NCBI GenBank assembly: GCA_907163375.1
Contig: CAJQUW010005339.1
Coordinates: 62,001-126,000 of the forward strand
DNA from: Prostheceraeus crozeri
Taxonomy: Eukaryota; Platyhelminthes; Polycladida; Euryleptidae
Direction of reading: 5' to 3'
DNA length: 64,000 nt
The translations under genes were made by a program, and so were the position numbers. The stretch's first letter is position 1. Each line of letters begins with the position of its first letter. This document shows positions 8,488 to 19,416 of this stretch, piece by piece. The notes below the pieces were generated by a model, which was given only the letters and a program-made list of their open reading frames with translations, was not told where the DNA came from and made no database searches.

Positions 8488-10677
8488 TCAAAAGTTATAT
8501 TCACTGAATGTGCAGTTATTAAACACAAATGTATTTGATGTAGACTCGTCTGTGTTGTTTGACTGTTGATTCACTTGTCTTGTAACTGATGAATATTCTC
8601 CGGAAAGAATGTCACTCATTTGTCTGTCCATTGAATTTTGTGCCACATATACTTCGTCGGAATTGGAGATGTGGCCAATTCTTTTCTTTGTGACTTCTCG
8701 AGGGATCCCGGCCTCAACTAAACGAGTCTTTGCAGTTCTTCGGAGACTTGTATTAGTGTAATAACCTTCTTTTTCTAGAGATTTCATAAGTGTCTTTGTA
8801 ATTTTTTCGATCGAATGTATGCCGAGAGGTTGATTCTTGTACCAGACAGTTGACTTTGGTGATACGATGCAGGCCAGATGAAATTCAGTTCTGTCGGTTA
8901 TTGGTCGATGCGATACATACTCCTTGTATAAGTTTATCGAGCACCTTTCCTTGAACGTTTTTCTTGGGAATATCTTCATAGATTTTGGTTCCATGCAAGA
9001 CTGCTTGATCCAGAAATTCCTGGATTTCGAAACGGTCTCTGTCAGTGGCGGCTTTAGCGATCATGCCCTTCATGCTCAGCATGACGAAGTATTTTGTCTA
9101 ATTTTCCTCCACACAAATCAACGATGTCAACCACAAGAAAGGGAAAGTTTTGAATCAACAAAAAAACTTCCAACATCATTTGATTACATTTGACAACATT
9201 TGATTACTATGTCAGATCATGTTGCTGTGACATTAAGGTCATACTCAATTAAGATTTATCAAGTAGCTAACTTGTTCTAAAAAATTCAGGGGAACGCAAG
9301 TCAATTCGAGCATACCTCATTTGTTATTGGCCGGATCATCTGACGGGAGAACAATAGCAAAATCTGCGGATGACGATTTTCATACTCCATCTCATGCCGT
9401 GGACGGGAAGCACAAATGATACGTATAGCTCGTTTCAACCAACTAACGGTAGCTGATTGGACGGCAATCTGCTGATTTTATCGGTGTAGTGAGATCATGA
9501 GATGTCTCGAGTCTCAGTTGCACGATTGAAACCCCATCGAATTGACGTCCTTTATAAGTAATTCAATATCTTCCAATGTTAATACAGCTTGTGATTTTGT
9601 GCGATTGACGGTGTTTTTACTATCTTAAATGCATGCTTCAAGTAACTAGAACTTGAATATTATTTAATATACATTATCTGGTGATTAAATTTAGCCGTGG
9701 TCTTCTACATGCTTGCATATGTAGATATGTCTAGGAGCAAATAGTATAATAGGCTATGCATGCATCAGATTATCATCGGATGTACTCAAACATACAAAGC
9801 ATGTAGCCTACGCCTGGAATTTTATTTTAAGCGTATTTTGGCTGATGCAGTATGTAGATCATTAGAATTATGCCTAGCCCTACACCATATTCACTGGATT
9901 ACCTGATGTGAAAAGTAGGCGGCTTGCATGTTTGAATTATAATTAGGAAAGGGCAAATGCAAATGGAATGAGATTAAAATTTTGTTCATCGAATTCGTAA
10001 CTGTTTCTTAAGTTGCATGATATTAAGCTACATTATGCTACATCAGTTGCATGGTTAAAAATCCTCGTATGATAGCTGTCACACATACTTTTTTCCTCAT
10101 GATGCGAAAAAATTGATGAGCATGACCTAACAGAAATCCATAGAGCCGCCACTGGTCTCTGTATACAATAGAACCTCTTCTGAATTTTCTTCTATAAGCT
10201 GCAGTTGACTAGCAGCACCAAATCGCAATGCTTTGTGCTCTGTGGCTGTTCGCAAACCGAGCTGAACACCGATCAAGAAGATAACCAAAGGTCCTCTTCG
10301 TCCGAAAGAGGAATATTCTCGGCTCGTTTTGGAGGTCTAGCATTGCCTTCACCTGCACTGAGTCGCATTTCCGCATCAAGTTGGTTCCTCGCATCATTGA
10401 ACTCGGGATCTTTAAAAAATGACCAGTTTCTTTTACAGTCATAGTTCATATAGTGTTGTATCATAGCAAAGATTTCTTTTAGAGACTTAGGGGGATATTT
10501 GGACCCATCTTGCTTTCTTGCATCTGCGATGAAATATTTCAAACAGTATGATAGATCTGAAACACTCATGTATTCCAGGTCATCGTAGATTTTCAGCATG
10601 CCATCATCTCTCACTTTCCATTCTGAGTGCCACATTTTAAAAAGTCTTACACATGGTTGCTGTTGAACTTGTCGCAA
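8488..10677 (-). pseudogene. Crypton-like tyrosine recombinase (DUF3504 type), split by hAT copy 2
   Basis: The N-terminal part (10273-10677) has W-x-x-E-W, L-x-Y-F-I-A-D-A-R-K and D-G-S-K-Y-P-P-K-S-L, the signature region of DUF3504 proteins such as KIAA1958/ZMYM-like and Crypton recombinases. A stretch in another frame at about 10163-10270 has L-G-L-R-T-A-T-E-H, which should hold the first catalytic Arg. The C-terminal part (8488-8994) has L-R-R-T-A-K-T-R-L then R-I-G-H-I-S and V-Y-V, fitting the R-x-x-(H/K), G-H and Tyr of the active site. At least two frameshifts (near 10265 and near 8990) plus the hAT insertion make it dead. Crypton recombinases move DNA by circular intermediates. The N-terminal Met at 10677 is uncertain. 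Confidence 0.75.
9043..10154 (-). mobile_element. hAT-type non-autonomous transposon, copy 2
   Basis: A 1112-bp element with ends CAGTGGCGGCT and a perfect 8-bp target duplication GTCTCTGT (9035-9042 and 10155-10162). It is the same element as copy 1, inverted, with only a few base differences (for example near 9462 and near 10065). It is inserted in the tyrosine recombinase coding sequence. The few differences argue that this insertion is young. Confidence 0.9.
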
Positions 10678-10852
10678 ATCTTTTCATCTCATCTGCGGAT
10701 GTTGTTGCTTGATCTTCCATTTTTTATTTTATTTTTCTCTAGAACGATTGCGTCAATGTGCTGGCTAATTTCATGGAATGCAAAAATTGCTATTATATCA
10801 AGAAGAGAATCAAATTTTAAATTTCAGATCTATGGTAATAGTTGATTTTTGC

Positions 10853-10881
10853 ATCATGCACCATCGAGAGTGGTGCGTGAT
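10853..10881. repeat. Hairpin at the probable 5' end of LINE A
   Basis: ATCATGCACCA (10853-10863) pairs with TGGTGCGTGAT (10871-10881), 10 of 11, around the 7-base loop TCGAGAG. It could be a structured RNA 5' end. LINEs B and C give no comparable sequence, so the function is unknown. Confidence 0.45.
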
Positions 10882-11306
10882 CGCTGCTGTCTCGCTGTGT
10901 TTTTGATATCTGTGTTTGCCGTCGGTCCTTTCAACCTATTCTCGAAAATTTTTATATCATTGGATTCCGCTCGTTCTCGTTCATCTTGCTACGCAGGTTG
11001 TGTTGGTCATCATTGTCTCCTTCGTCGCCTATCATCGAAATAAGGAATATACACGCCGTTTGTCAGTGATCTCCTCTCACTTCCATTGCTTCGCGTCGGT
11101 GACATTGTCCAGTGGTTGGGTGGTGACGTTTCGTGAATTCTTTCTGTAATGCACGTGATTCTCGGCAATTCGGAGTAAGTGCGTCTTTTGACAGGACTTG
11201 CTTTCGTGCTGCGTAGTACTGTGGCTAGCGTTTGGGACTTACATCTCTGTGGTAACGGGTTCAAAATTGAGGACGAACTTTTGCATCATTTTGCTTCTCT
11301 CTTTTG

Positions 11307-12026
11307 ATGATGGTCACTCCAAAGCCTAATACACGCTCTGGTGCTATCTCAATGTCTCAGGCCGATGAGTTGAAAAAGTTGATCCAGGAATCTCGGGATT
11401 TTGTAATTACTGCCTTGAGATCAGACCTCCGTAATTTAGAAAGCAAATTGTCATCCCGCATCGATGCGATTGAGGTCTCAATAACATCTATACGGTCAGA
11501 TCACACAGAGTTAGCCAATGATCTCGCTCTAATGAAGCGACATGTTGGTGAGGCAACACAGAGCGTTTTTGACTGTTGCTTGGAAGAGGTTCAAAATCGT
11601 ACGGTGAGAATGAACAGTTTGATTTTTCACGGCATCCCTGAGAAATCTACTGGGACCATCCAAGAAAGGACTGATTGGGATAAGTCAAAGTTAAATGCAA
11701 TATTTAATGAAATGAACTTTGATGTCTCTGATGACGAAATATCAGGCCATCGTCGAATTGGGAAAAGTCGCAGTGACGGAACTCGTCTCCTCAAAATACA
11801 AGTCCATGACCCCATTAAGAAAAGTGATATTCTGAGAAAGTCCAAATCATTACGCAACTCAGCAAATTTTCGAAGAGTGTATGTGCATCACGATCTCACT
11901 CCTTTACAGCAAGAAAAGGAAAAGTTTTTGAGAACTGAACTGAAGCGACGTCGCGAAAATGGTGAGGATATTGTCATTTATCGCAATAAAATTGTGGCTC
12001 GTTCTCAATTTCAAAATTTTCATTGA
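11307..12026 (+). CDS. LINE A ORF1 protein (coiled coil plus RNA-binding core)
   Basis: A 239-residue product from ATG 11307 (an earlier in-frame TTG is not a likely start). Residues about 20-85 are rich in heptad-like L, I and E spacing (coiled coil), for trimer or multimer formation. Residues about 105-235 form a conserved core with S-L-I-F-H-G-I-P-E, H-R-R-I-G and V-H-H-D-L-T-P, the same order as in LINE B and LINE C ORF1, consistent with the RRM-like domain of LINE ORF1 proteins that coat the element RNA. The C-terminus is basic (L-K-R-R-R-E-N-G) and ends N-F-H. It overlaps the ORF2 frame at the slippery site 12014-12020. Confidence 0.8.
   Translation: MMVTPKPNTRSGAISMSQADELKKLIQESRDFVITALRSDLRNLESKLSSRIDAIEVSITSIRSDHTELANDLALMKRHVGEATQSVFDCCLEEVQNRTVRMNSLIFHGIPEKSTGTIQERTDWDKSKLNAIFNEMNFDVSDDEISGHRRIGKSRSDGTRLLKIQVHDPIKKSDILRKSKSLRNSANFRRVYVHHDLTPLQQEKEKFLRTELKRRRENGEDIVIYRNKIVARSQFQNFH
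12014..12020 (+). promoter_or_regulatory. Candidate -1 ribosomal frameshift site, LINE A
   Basis: A_AAT_TTT in the ORF1 frame, two codons before the ORF1 stop (12024-12026). It fits X_XXY_YYZ. The ORF2 frame is -1 relative to ORF1 and is open from this point, and the first ORF2 ATG lies inside the endonuclease domain. The same heptamer at the same place occurs in LINEs B and C. Confidence 0.6.
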
Positions 12027-14644
12027 AAGATTTTAAAGAACATCCAATCAGTGACATTTCCTTGTTTCTGTGCAATATACGTTCCCTTCTTCCCAAGTTC
12101 GACGATCTGAACCTTACACGACTAAGTCTAAAACCGGGAGTTTTGATGATAACCGAATCTTGGCTTACAGAAAGCATTATGGATGCACTACTTACCATCC
12201 CTCGTTTCATTTTGTATCGTATGGATCGAAGAGACCGAATAGGCGGTGGTGTCTGTATGTATGTGAATGACAGCATTAACTCTTCATTGCACACACCTAC
12301 TGCTGAATGTCCCTCTTTCTGTGAGATCCTGTTTGTGAAGTTGCATTTTCGTTACCACTATGTCCTTTGCTGTGTCTTGTACATTCCACCTGGCTTAAAG
12401 AGAGATGAACATTGTAAAATTTCTGAATTTATTTTGAATGAAATTGATCATGTACTTCTCTCCAATCCTGATTGCAATGTCATAGTAGCTGGAGATTTCA
12501 ATGACTTTTCTTCAGAAATTTTTTATCAAGATTTGGCTTTGTCAAATAAAGTGCATGATCCCACCAGGTCTGACAAAATCCTGGACAAAATTTTCATCGA
12601 TGCCGAGCTATGTGAATTTTTTGAGCAAAGCGCTTGCGTTGGTCCGCCGATTGGTAATTCAGACCACAATGTTGTTTTTCTGAGATCTTTGTTTGAGGCA
12701 AGTAATGTGTCTGTCAGGAGTTTCCCCGTTTGGGATTTTCGCGAGTCTCACATTCAGGAATTTATTTCCCGTCTGTCATCCTCTGACTTTTCAGAGATTG
12801 AAAACACGCACTCCATTGATGTAATGTGCAGCAAATTTTATGAAATCTTGTGTAAGTGTGTATCTGTTATCCCTCGTGAAATGGTTACTCTGACGTCTGA
12901 GGACAAGCCATGGATTACTCCCCTTTTGAAAATGCTCATCAACAGGCGTTGGGAGGCTTTTCGAAGCAGGAACTGGCCAATGTACGAGCATTACAAGATC
13001 AAAGTAAAGGACGAAATAATAAAGGCCAAGATACAATGGGCTAATAAGCACAAGCAAAGTACCAACGGCTTATGGAAGATTGTTAGTGAGATTAAGGGTA
13101 CCAGATCATCTGACTCGTTCCGCCATTTGCAACATACATTTACTGACATCAGGGATATGTTGAACTGCTTTACGTCTGTCTTCAAGTGCAATTATAATGC
13201 GTCTGACGATGTTTCATTGGCGGCGATTCAGAATCAACGTTGGGATTTTCAAATTTCTCCCTATGAAGTGCTGAATGAATTAGTGCATCTAAATTCCCAC
13301 AAAGGCATCGGCGCTGATGGTATTCCAACTAGACTATTGGTTATTGGTGCATATCTTCTTTGTGAACCTTTGTGTTGGATATTTAACCGATCCATTCAAA
13401 CTAAGACATTTCCTATGTGTTTTAAAGAAGCTATTGTACAACCCATACCAAAGAAGAGCAGACCAAAGCTTAATGAATTTCGCGCAATATCCTTGACATC
13501 GGTTATTAGCAAAATATTCGAACGAATCGTATCGCGTGAAATAAAATGCAAGCTTCTTCCACTTTACGGAATCAACCAGCACGCTTACCGACCTTTAAGA
13601 TCTACAACCAGTGCTCTGGTCGCCATACAAGACTCCATCACACGATCATTGGATTCGCCGGAAACGATAGCTGTTCGTATCATATGTTTGGACCTGTCAA
13701 AGGCTTTTGACACATTACAGTTCAATCGTCTGTTGAATTATCTCAATCGAGCTGGTCTGAACCATGGAATTTTGAGTTGGCTTCAGTCTTATCTGGTTGG
13801 CAGGAAGTTCAGAGTTCGAATACATGGCTGTTTTGGCCCTTGGGAAGACGCAATTTCAGGAGTTCCTCAGGGTTCGGTCCTCGGGCCCTTGTTGTTCGCG
13901 GCTTTTATGGGTTCCATCAATTTTGATGCTGAGTGTATTCGATGCATTAAATATGCTGACGACATAACCATCATTGAAGAGATCACAAGGAAATCAGTAT
14001 CAGAACAGTTTTTGTCATCTCAACTCATTGAGGAGAAATTTACTGACAGCGGGCTTAGACTCAATTCTGGGAAGTGCAAGGAACTGCTTTTACAAAAGTC
14101 AGTGTTACCGGAGAATCAAATTTCGACGAGCGTTTTCCCCAGAGTTGATAATCTACGTATCCTCGGTTTCATCTTTTCCGACAGATCATCATGGAACCAT
14201 CAAATCAGTGAGACTGTTAAACGTGCATCTTGCAGATTGTACATTATCCGCTGCCTGAAGCCAGTTTTGTCAAGAAAGGAACTTATTATTGTCTACCATG
14301 CTGTGATTACATCGTTGATTTTGTATGCCTCGCCGACGTATGGAAATTTACCTGTTGGCCTACTTTATAAGTTAGAGTGCTTTCAAAAGCGTGCTCATAG
14401 ATTGATTTGTGGGCACGGATGTTCATGTGTTGAGTTCCGTGAGTTGTCAATTGTATTCAGAGAGTATGGTCTAAAATTTCTGCATAAATGTGAGTCGAAT
14501 CCTTGTCATCCTCTTCACCAATTTGTGCCCAAACGCCTCATGAGGTCGAGTCATTATTGTTTGCCTTATTCAGCTACAAGTAGGCGTTTGAACTCGTTTT
14601 TCCCATGTTTTTGTGCTGTTGCCAACGGCGGGTTTTTTATTTGA
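12014..14644 (+). CDS. LINE A ORF2 protein (AP endonuclease and reverse transcriptase)
   Basis: About 877 codons, taken from the slippery site. The endonuclease comes first: C-N-I-R-S-L-L-P-K, then I-T-E-S-W-L (catalytic Glu), D-R-I-G-G-G-V, A-G-D-F-N-D and G-N-S-D-H-N-V (catalytic Asp-His). The reverse transcriptase follows: D-L-S-K-A-F-D-T, S-G-V-P-Q-G-S-V-L-G-P and K-Y-A-D-D-I-T-I. The C-terminus has R-A-H-R-L-I-C-G followed by C-S-C. No ATG precedes the endonuclease; the first, at V-L-M-I-T-E-S-W, would remove its first motif. The protein nicks the target and copies the element RNA there. All key residues are present. Confidence 0.85.
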   Translation, partial: KFSLKDFKEHPISDISLFLCNIRSLLPKFDDLNLTRLSLKPGVLMITESWLTESIMDALLTIPRFILYRMDRRDRIGGGVCMYVNDSINSSLHTPTAECPSFCEILFVKLHFRYHYVLCCVLYIPPGLKRDEHCKISEFILNEIDHVLLSNPDCNVIVAGDFNDFSSEIFYQDLALSNKVHDPTRSDKILDKIFIDAELCEFFEQSACVGPPIGNSDHNVVFLRSLFEASNVSVRSFPVWDFRESHIQEFISRLSSSDFSEIENTHSIDVMCSKFYEILCKCVSVIPREMVTLTSEDKPWITPLLKMLINRRWEAFRSRNWPMYEHYKIKVKDEIIKAKIQWANKHKQSTNGLWKIVSEIKGTRSSDSFRHLQHTFTDIRDMLNCFTSVFKCNYNASDDVSLAAIQNQRWDFQISPYEVLNELVHLNSHKGIGADGIPTRLLVIGAYLLCEPLCWIFNRSIQTKTFPMCFKEAIVQPIPKKSRPKLNEFRAISLTSVISKIFERIVSREIKCKLLPLYGINQHAYRPLRSTTSALVAIQDSITRSLDSPETIAVRIICLDLSKAFDTLQFNRLLNYLNRAGLNHGILSWLQSYLVGRKFRVRIHGCFGPWEDAISGVPQGSVLGPLLFAAFMGSINFDAECIRCIKYADDITIIEEITRKSVSEQFLSSQLIEEKFTDSGLRLNSGKCKELLLQKSVLPENQISTSVFPRVDNLRILGFIFSDRSSWNHQISETVKRASCRLYIIRCLKPVLSRKELIIVYHAVITSLILYASPTYGNLPVGLLYKLECFQKRAHRLICGHGCSCVEFRELSIVFREYGLKFLHKCESNPCHPLHQFVPKRLMRSSHYCLPYSATSRRLNSFFPCFCAVANGGFFI

Positions 14645-14780
14645 TGAAACTTTTCTTGTACTTCAGAAGCTGTTGTTAAATAACTTGTATCTGTGCTCAA
14701 ACATGACGTTTTGACTTTGTCTTTTAATTATTTTGAAATTAAATGTATCTGTGATTTTCAATTCATGCAAATAAACGATT

Positions 14781-14794
14781 CTCTCTCTCTCTCT
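14781..14794 (+). repeat. (CT)n tail of LINE A
   Basis: A 14-base CT run directly after the AATAAA-like 3' end. Each LINE in this window ends in a different short simple repeat, as known for CR1/L2-like elements. Confidence 0.7.
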
Positions 14795-14797
14795 AAA

Positions 14798-15751
14798 GAA
14801 TGGACATCTGTTAACGACAAGACATGCTACTGACACCAGACATGACACAAATGCATTAATTTCCCTGCATAAACCATAGAATTCTAAAGTAATAGCACTA
14901 TAGACATCTACATGTAACATAGATAAATCATAGATGTAACAGAAATCATAGATGTACTATGTCATTGATGTAGGAATAGAAATACGGATAAATCACTGAA
15001 TCTCTGATTTAAACATAGAAGTGGATAATAGTACACTAGAATGGAAGTTTGATATCTTGCCTATGTTCAATGATGGCACATGGAAAAATCTATGGTTTGT
15101 ACCATAGATTTCTAAATTTCTCTGGACAGATAGGTTGAAATTGGTTTATACATGTTCAGGCATGGACTCCTAAATATAGATTACCTTGCAAATAGACTGT
15201 CAATAAGCATAATCAACATTTTGGAGAACAGGTTGCCTGCCAGCACAGCATGTATGTATATTTATGTACATTAGGAGTTAGGACGCATGAGCTTACACAT
15301 GCTTATGCGCTAAACGCATGTGCTACACCTCCGCGTCATTTGCTAATTTTGCAATTTTCTTCCTCAGAACTGAGGCATTTGAGATTTTATGCACAAATAT
15401 CTTGCACATGCTGTTGAAAAATGTCATTGAAATTTCGGAAATCTGATTCATGTGCGTGCGAACAGCGGGAAATTACGAAGTAATCGGAAATGTGATGATA
15501 TTCATCGATAGTCTGAGCATCGTCCTTTCATTTTTTAAAGAAAGATACTATCTTCTTAGACAATTATTCAGTTTCAGTTATGACTTGTATAACCTGGAAA
15601 AATGGTTTTTCTTCGCTATTCTCACAAATAAAGTTTTTACATGAAAATTAAAAACTATTCAGTTTGATCTCATACCACACTCTCCAGCAAGGAATGTATA
15701 GTTGAAGCACAGATACGTTTGGTGGAAAAGACTTCCCATGATAAATTTTGC
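14798..15751. other. No gene seen; hairpin present
   Basis: AT-rich sequence between LINE A and the P-like transposon remains. It contains the hairpin AAATCTATGG (15086-15095) / CCATAGATTT (15102-15111) and the left member of an inverted repeat pair. Open frames here carry no motif I recognise. Confidence 0.5.
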
Positions 15752-17299
15752 TCAAAAACTTTGCAGCTTCAGGATGTCGAACATTGCCAACTCACTATTT
15801 GTGACATTACACTCACGACAAAAATCACATTTTTTGCATTTCAGGAGTGAAGGGCAGCAAGCACCACTTATATCATCTCGATTTTTAGGATTCATATTGA
15901 AATCAGTTTTTGTATGCAAACATTCTCCTGCATACACATCATCTTCTGTGGTTGACTACATGATATTTTATCATCAACACTTCTCAGACTAAATCCGGAA
16001 AACTTCAATAAAGTTACTGTTTTCATTTTCTTGTCATTCTCTGTAAGGTAACGAATGGAGATAAAATAATTTTTGCACCAGTCATTTGACGCATCCAACC
16101 AAAACCCTTCTCAATGTGATCCGGCTGTGCTTTTCCGAGCATTGGTCATTGGTCTCAGAAGAGTAGTCTCCATCACAGGTCGGATCGCTTGATATGTTCA
16201 GACATCCTTATAGAAGAAGCTGATCAGGTTGTAAATGCTTATTGTGTCCATCATGATTGTTTTCATGAAATTGAATGCAAAGAAGGATCTCCGTATAGTT
16301 CACTTTTCTGTTCCCCCTCATTTCAGGACATTCGTAGTGTGGAAATCGGTGGCTTCTCTTTTCCTCTCGAAACTGACCCTTACATAACAATGGTCAATGC
16401 TTCGGTTGGATCTTCCGTCCGCTGAATTCGGCTTCACGGAGCTTTGTCAGTCTTTCCCAAGTATTACATAATTGAATCCAATTTCGAATTTCTATTACTG
16501 ACTGGTCATCCAGAGATTATCCAGAAGTCATCAGATTGACAACTTTGGAAAACTTGTGATAGATGATAGATACTCGTACATTATGTGCTGCTTGGAATGG
16601 ATTTCTCTCTGTGATAAATGCAAAAACCTATTCGCAGATTTTTCGACAGTCAATGATGCGACGATGCTGTGGGGAAGATTTCAACTTATGATCGCCATTT
16701 TTAGTCCATTATCGTCTTGAGATGTCACAAACGCAGGTGGAATGGTTTCTTTCTAAATTTTAGAAAAAATTGTCATAACAAGAAATCTTCCGATTGTGTT
16801 TCCATTGCCAGGACATGTACTTGAAAACGTGGCCATACCGGATCGCAGCTTTGTAGTTGTTTGGAGAAGCATCTAGACAGATAAAGGAATTTCGATGGCA
16901 CTGTACTTTAGATCACGCTGTTTCATTTCTTCAATTTTTCTTCATTGCTTGCCATGATGATCCATGTCCTTCGTGGTAGCATTTGTCAGATTCATGGAAT
17001 TGAAGGTTACACAAGACGTCACACAAAGTTGCACAAGAATATAATACTTTCAACTAAATCGATGCATTCACAAATTCAAATTTCTTTGTTATGCAAGTAG
17101 AGGAATGTATTTGTGTTACACCGTCATTGCATTTCGGTTCACAGCCAACAATGGTATACTGCATTTGCTTGCATTTTGCATTCAAACAAGCTGCAAAATT
17201 CGATCTTTTGCAACACGAATGTTGGTTGGCCTGAACATGTATAAAATGATTTCAAATTTTGCTCACCTATCTGTCCAGAGAAATTTAGAAGTCTATGGT
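15101..17299. repeat. Inverted repeat pair (15101-15161 and 17229-17299)
   Basis: The core arms 15101-15135 and 17265-17299 are near-perfect reverse complements (containing ACAGATAGGT), and the similarity goes on, with small indels, to CATGTTCAGGC at 15151-15161. They flank about 2.1 kb that includes the C-terminal remains of the P-like transposase. They may be the ends of a separate non-autonomous element, since no clear target duplication was found. Confidence 0.5.
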
Positions 17300-19317
17300 T
17301 TGTACATACGAGTATATCAGCTTAGATCTAAAACATTGCATCATAGTCAAACTATTTGCCAATTTGGTTGTGGAAGTTGTTGACAGCAAATTACAGGATT
17401 TTCATGAAGAGAATTTTAAGTGAGATGGCAGCATTGTTTCATGTGAAGTATTAGCTTACTATTCTATGGATTAATATACTGTGTCTATTTGTAGCAGTCA
17501 TTGACAACCATTTTCCAATTTTTCAATGCTGGATTGCGAATCAAAAATTGGTTCAGAGTCATAAGCGAAAGTGGTCGCTGTACTGGTTGTAAGAATATCT
17601 CAAGAATTCAAAGATAAAAATTCTAATTATTGGATAATTTCTCCTTCTAGCGGTTAAGAAACCTAGAGCTTTCTGGAATAGACACATTGAAAGCTGCTTT
17701 ACCGACAGTCATTTCTCAGATAAATGAAATGTCGCTGGATCCTTTTAATTAATCACGAAATGACTTATGTGACATAGTGTGATGATATTTTGGAAGCTCA
17801 TATTCGAAAGCATGCAAAGGTTTTGAAAATTGTTCAAATATATTGAACAAGGAAACGCTTTTAAGGAAATGAATACTCTGAGATTTCTTGGCCTCTGATT
17901 TCAAGCTGGAGCAATGCATGCTCTGTAAATCGACATTACAAGTTGCGCATGTGTCTGATTACACTCTTGATTGATTATAGGAGCGATATTTCAAAATGAT
18001 GAATGTACAGAACGTTTTACAGGATTTCCTTCTTTGTCATCCTGTCGGTGCACTATTTTGTAAATTCACTATTGCTTTTGTGTACATGATCTTTGGACAA
18101 GGGGCAACAATCCAGTTCACAAATCGACTTGATAATTGAAAATACCAACCCGAAAACAAGAAAGCCAATCCGCAAAATTTGCTTTTTGCCCCAACTAAGT
18201 TCCCCTGGAGTGTGCCATAATTTTCATGCAATTTCCATTCTAGGACTTTCTATGGTATTATTAATTTCTATGGATTTAAACAGTGATATCAACTCGTCTT
18301 CGCTTCGCTCAGACTCGTAGATTATCACTGTTTAAATCCTCGATTCAGTGCTTTATCCTATACTTAAAGACTGCCAACAACTATGCTGGTTGAGACAACA
18401 GCGCTGTGGCAAAAGGCATAGTTTCCTGTCCAGATGTTACATATCTAGGATTCCATGCTGCATCATGGATATCTAGATTAATACCTAGTTTGGAAGCAGA
18501 AATGTCACTTTCACATTGACGCACTCATGAGAGCAAGAAAATTCGAAAAAAAGGAATATAATTTGGTGGGCGGAGAATTGGTAGATGCTATACATCGCTA
18601 CCCATGAATCTCTTATTTTACTGATATTAATTGTACAGTAATCTCACTTATGTTAATTAATTATTGCAACTTCTTAATGCTACTTCACATATCATGTGCA
18701 AACCAGTCCTACAATAACGCAAGCTTTTTAACATCTTGATTGACGAATCAGCAAAAACAGCTACCGCATATTTCAAGTCAATTGATGATAAACTAAACAT
18801 AATTCAACATTCATCAGATTTCGAATCAAATTCAACATTCAGATCTTCATACCTAAGGATGTTGTAACCTGATGGTAACTGACATGCAACTGACATTGCT
18901 AGTCTCCTCTCTTCTTTTACTCGACGCGCAGCCGAAGTCGCGCAGTTAGTGCGTGTCTTCTTAGTCTTGCTGGGTGGACAGTCTATGAAAATTGTTGGAA
19001 TAGAGCCTTGTTTCAATCTACGATAAACTGATGTCGTTGATGCAGGTCGACATTTATTGGAGTCAACTGATTTAGTCAGCTGAAAAATGCTTTTCACACA
19101 AGCAACCGTTTGGACCTGTTTCAAAGTTTCTTTTACAAGCTCTTATCCATTCTCGCCGACACTCTTGGATTTTTTGCCATTTTTGGAAAACTGAATAGCT
19201 GAACTTTATCAGGATTTGATTTGTAGCCTGATGTGCATCCGAAAGTTGCACCTGTACGAGGCATGGCAAAGAGGCAAAACTGATAATCACGACAGATACT
19301 AAATTGTCTTGATACAA
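15752..19317 (-). pseudogene. Decayed P-like transposase with THAP domain
   Basis: The N-terminal part (about 18804-19317) has the second half of a THAP zinc finger: R-R-E-W-I-R-A-C, C-x-C-E-K-H-F-S-A-D, then a downstream G-S-I-P-T-I-F matching the AVPTIF box. Far downstream on the same strand, 15892-16130 reads G-F-G-W-M-R-Q-M-T-G-A then N-Y-F-I-S-I-R-Y-L, like the C-terminal region of P-element/THAP9 transposases. A Cys-rich piece follows (15752-15937: C-C-P-S, C-K-K-C, C-R-E-C). The middle is shattered by stops and shifts. P-type transposases bind DNA by THAP and cut with an RNase H-like fold. The link between the two ends is inferred from strand and order. Confidence 0.5.
18273..18338. 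repeat. Perfect 16-bp stem hairpin
   Basis: GATTTAAACAGTGATA (18273-18288) and TATCACTGTTTAAATC (18323-18338) are exact reverse complements around a 34-base loop containing two ACTCGT words. It lies in the middle of the P-like remains. It could be a small foldback element or a stable RNA structure. Confidence 0.7.
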
Positions 19318-19416
19318 ATCATAAAATGATACTGACTGCTAGATGCAAAGCTGTATAATTGAGTACGTCAATGTAGAAATGTACGTCCAATCCAGGTATT
19401 AATCTAGATATCCATG
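18464..19416. mobile_element. Possible 953-bp P-like element with 31-bp inverted ends
   Basis: 31-bp inverted repeats at 18464-18494 and 19386-19416 match at 29 of 31 positions and begin CATGGATATCTAGATT. P elements also have 31-bp ends that begin CATG. They enclose the THAP-coding piece. The flanks GCTGCAT (left) and GCTACAT (right) match at 6 of 7, which may be a decayed target duplication (8 bp in classical P elements). It would be an internally deleted derivative. Confidence 0.4.

Larger units (their letters stand above)
10846..14797 (+). mobile_element. LINE A, near full-length two-ORF non-LTR retrotransposon
   Basis: It contains a leader, ORF1 (11307-12026), ORF2 (12014-14644), a 3' untranslated region with AATAAA near 14770 and a (CT)n tract at 14781-14794 that marks the 3' end. 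Both ORFs are open with no internal stop, so it is a young copy or close to one. The 5' end is not exact; I place it near the hairpin at 10853. The element belongs to the CR1/Jockey side of the non-LTR tree by ORF2 domain order (AP endonuclease then RT); I do not assign a clade. Confidence 0.75.
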
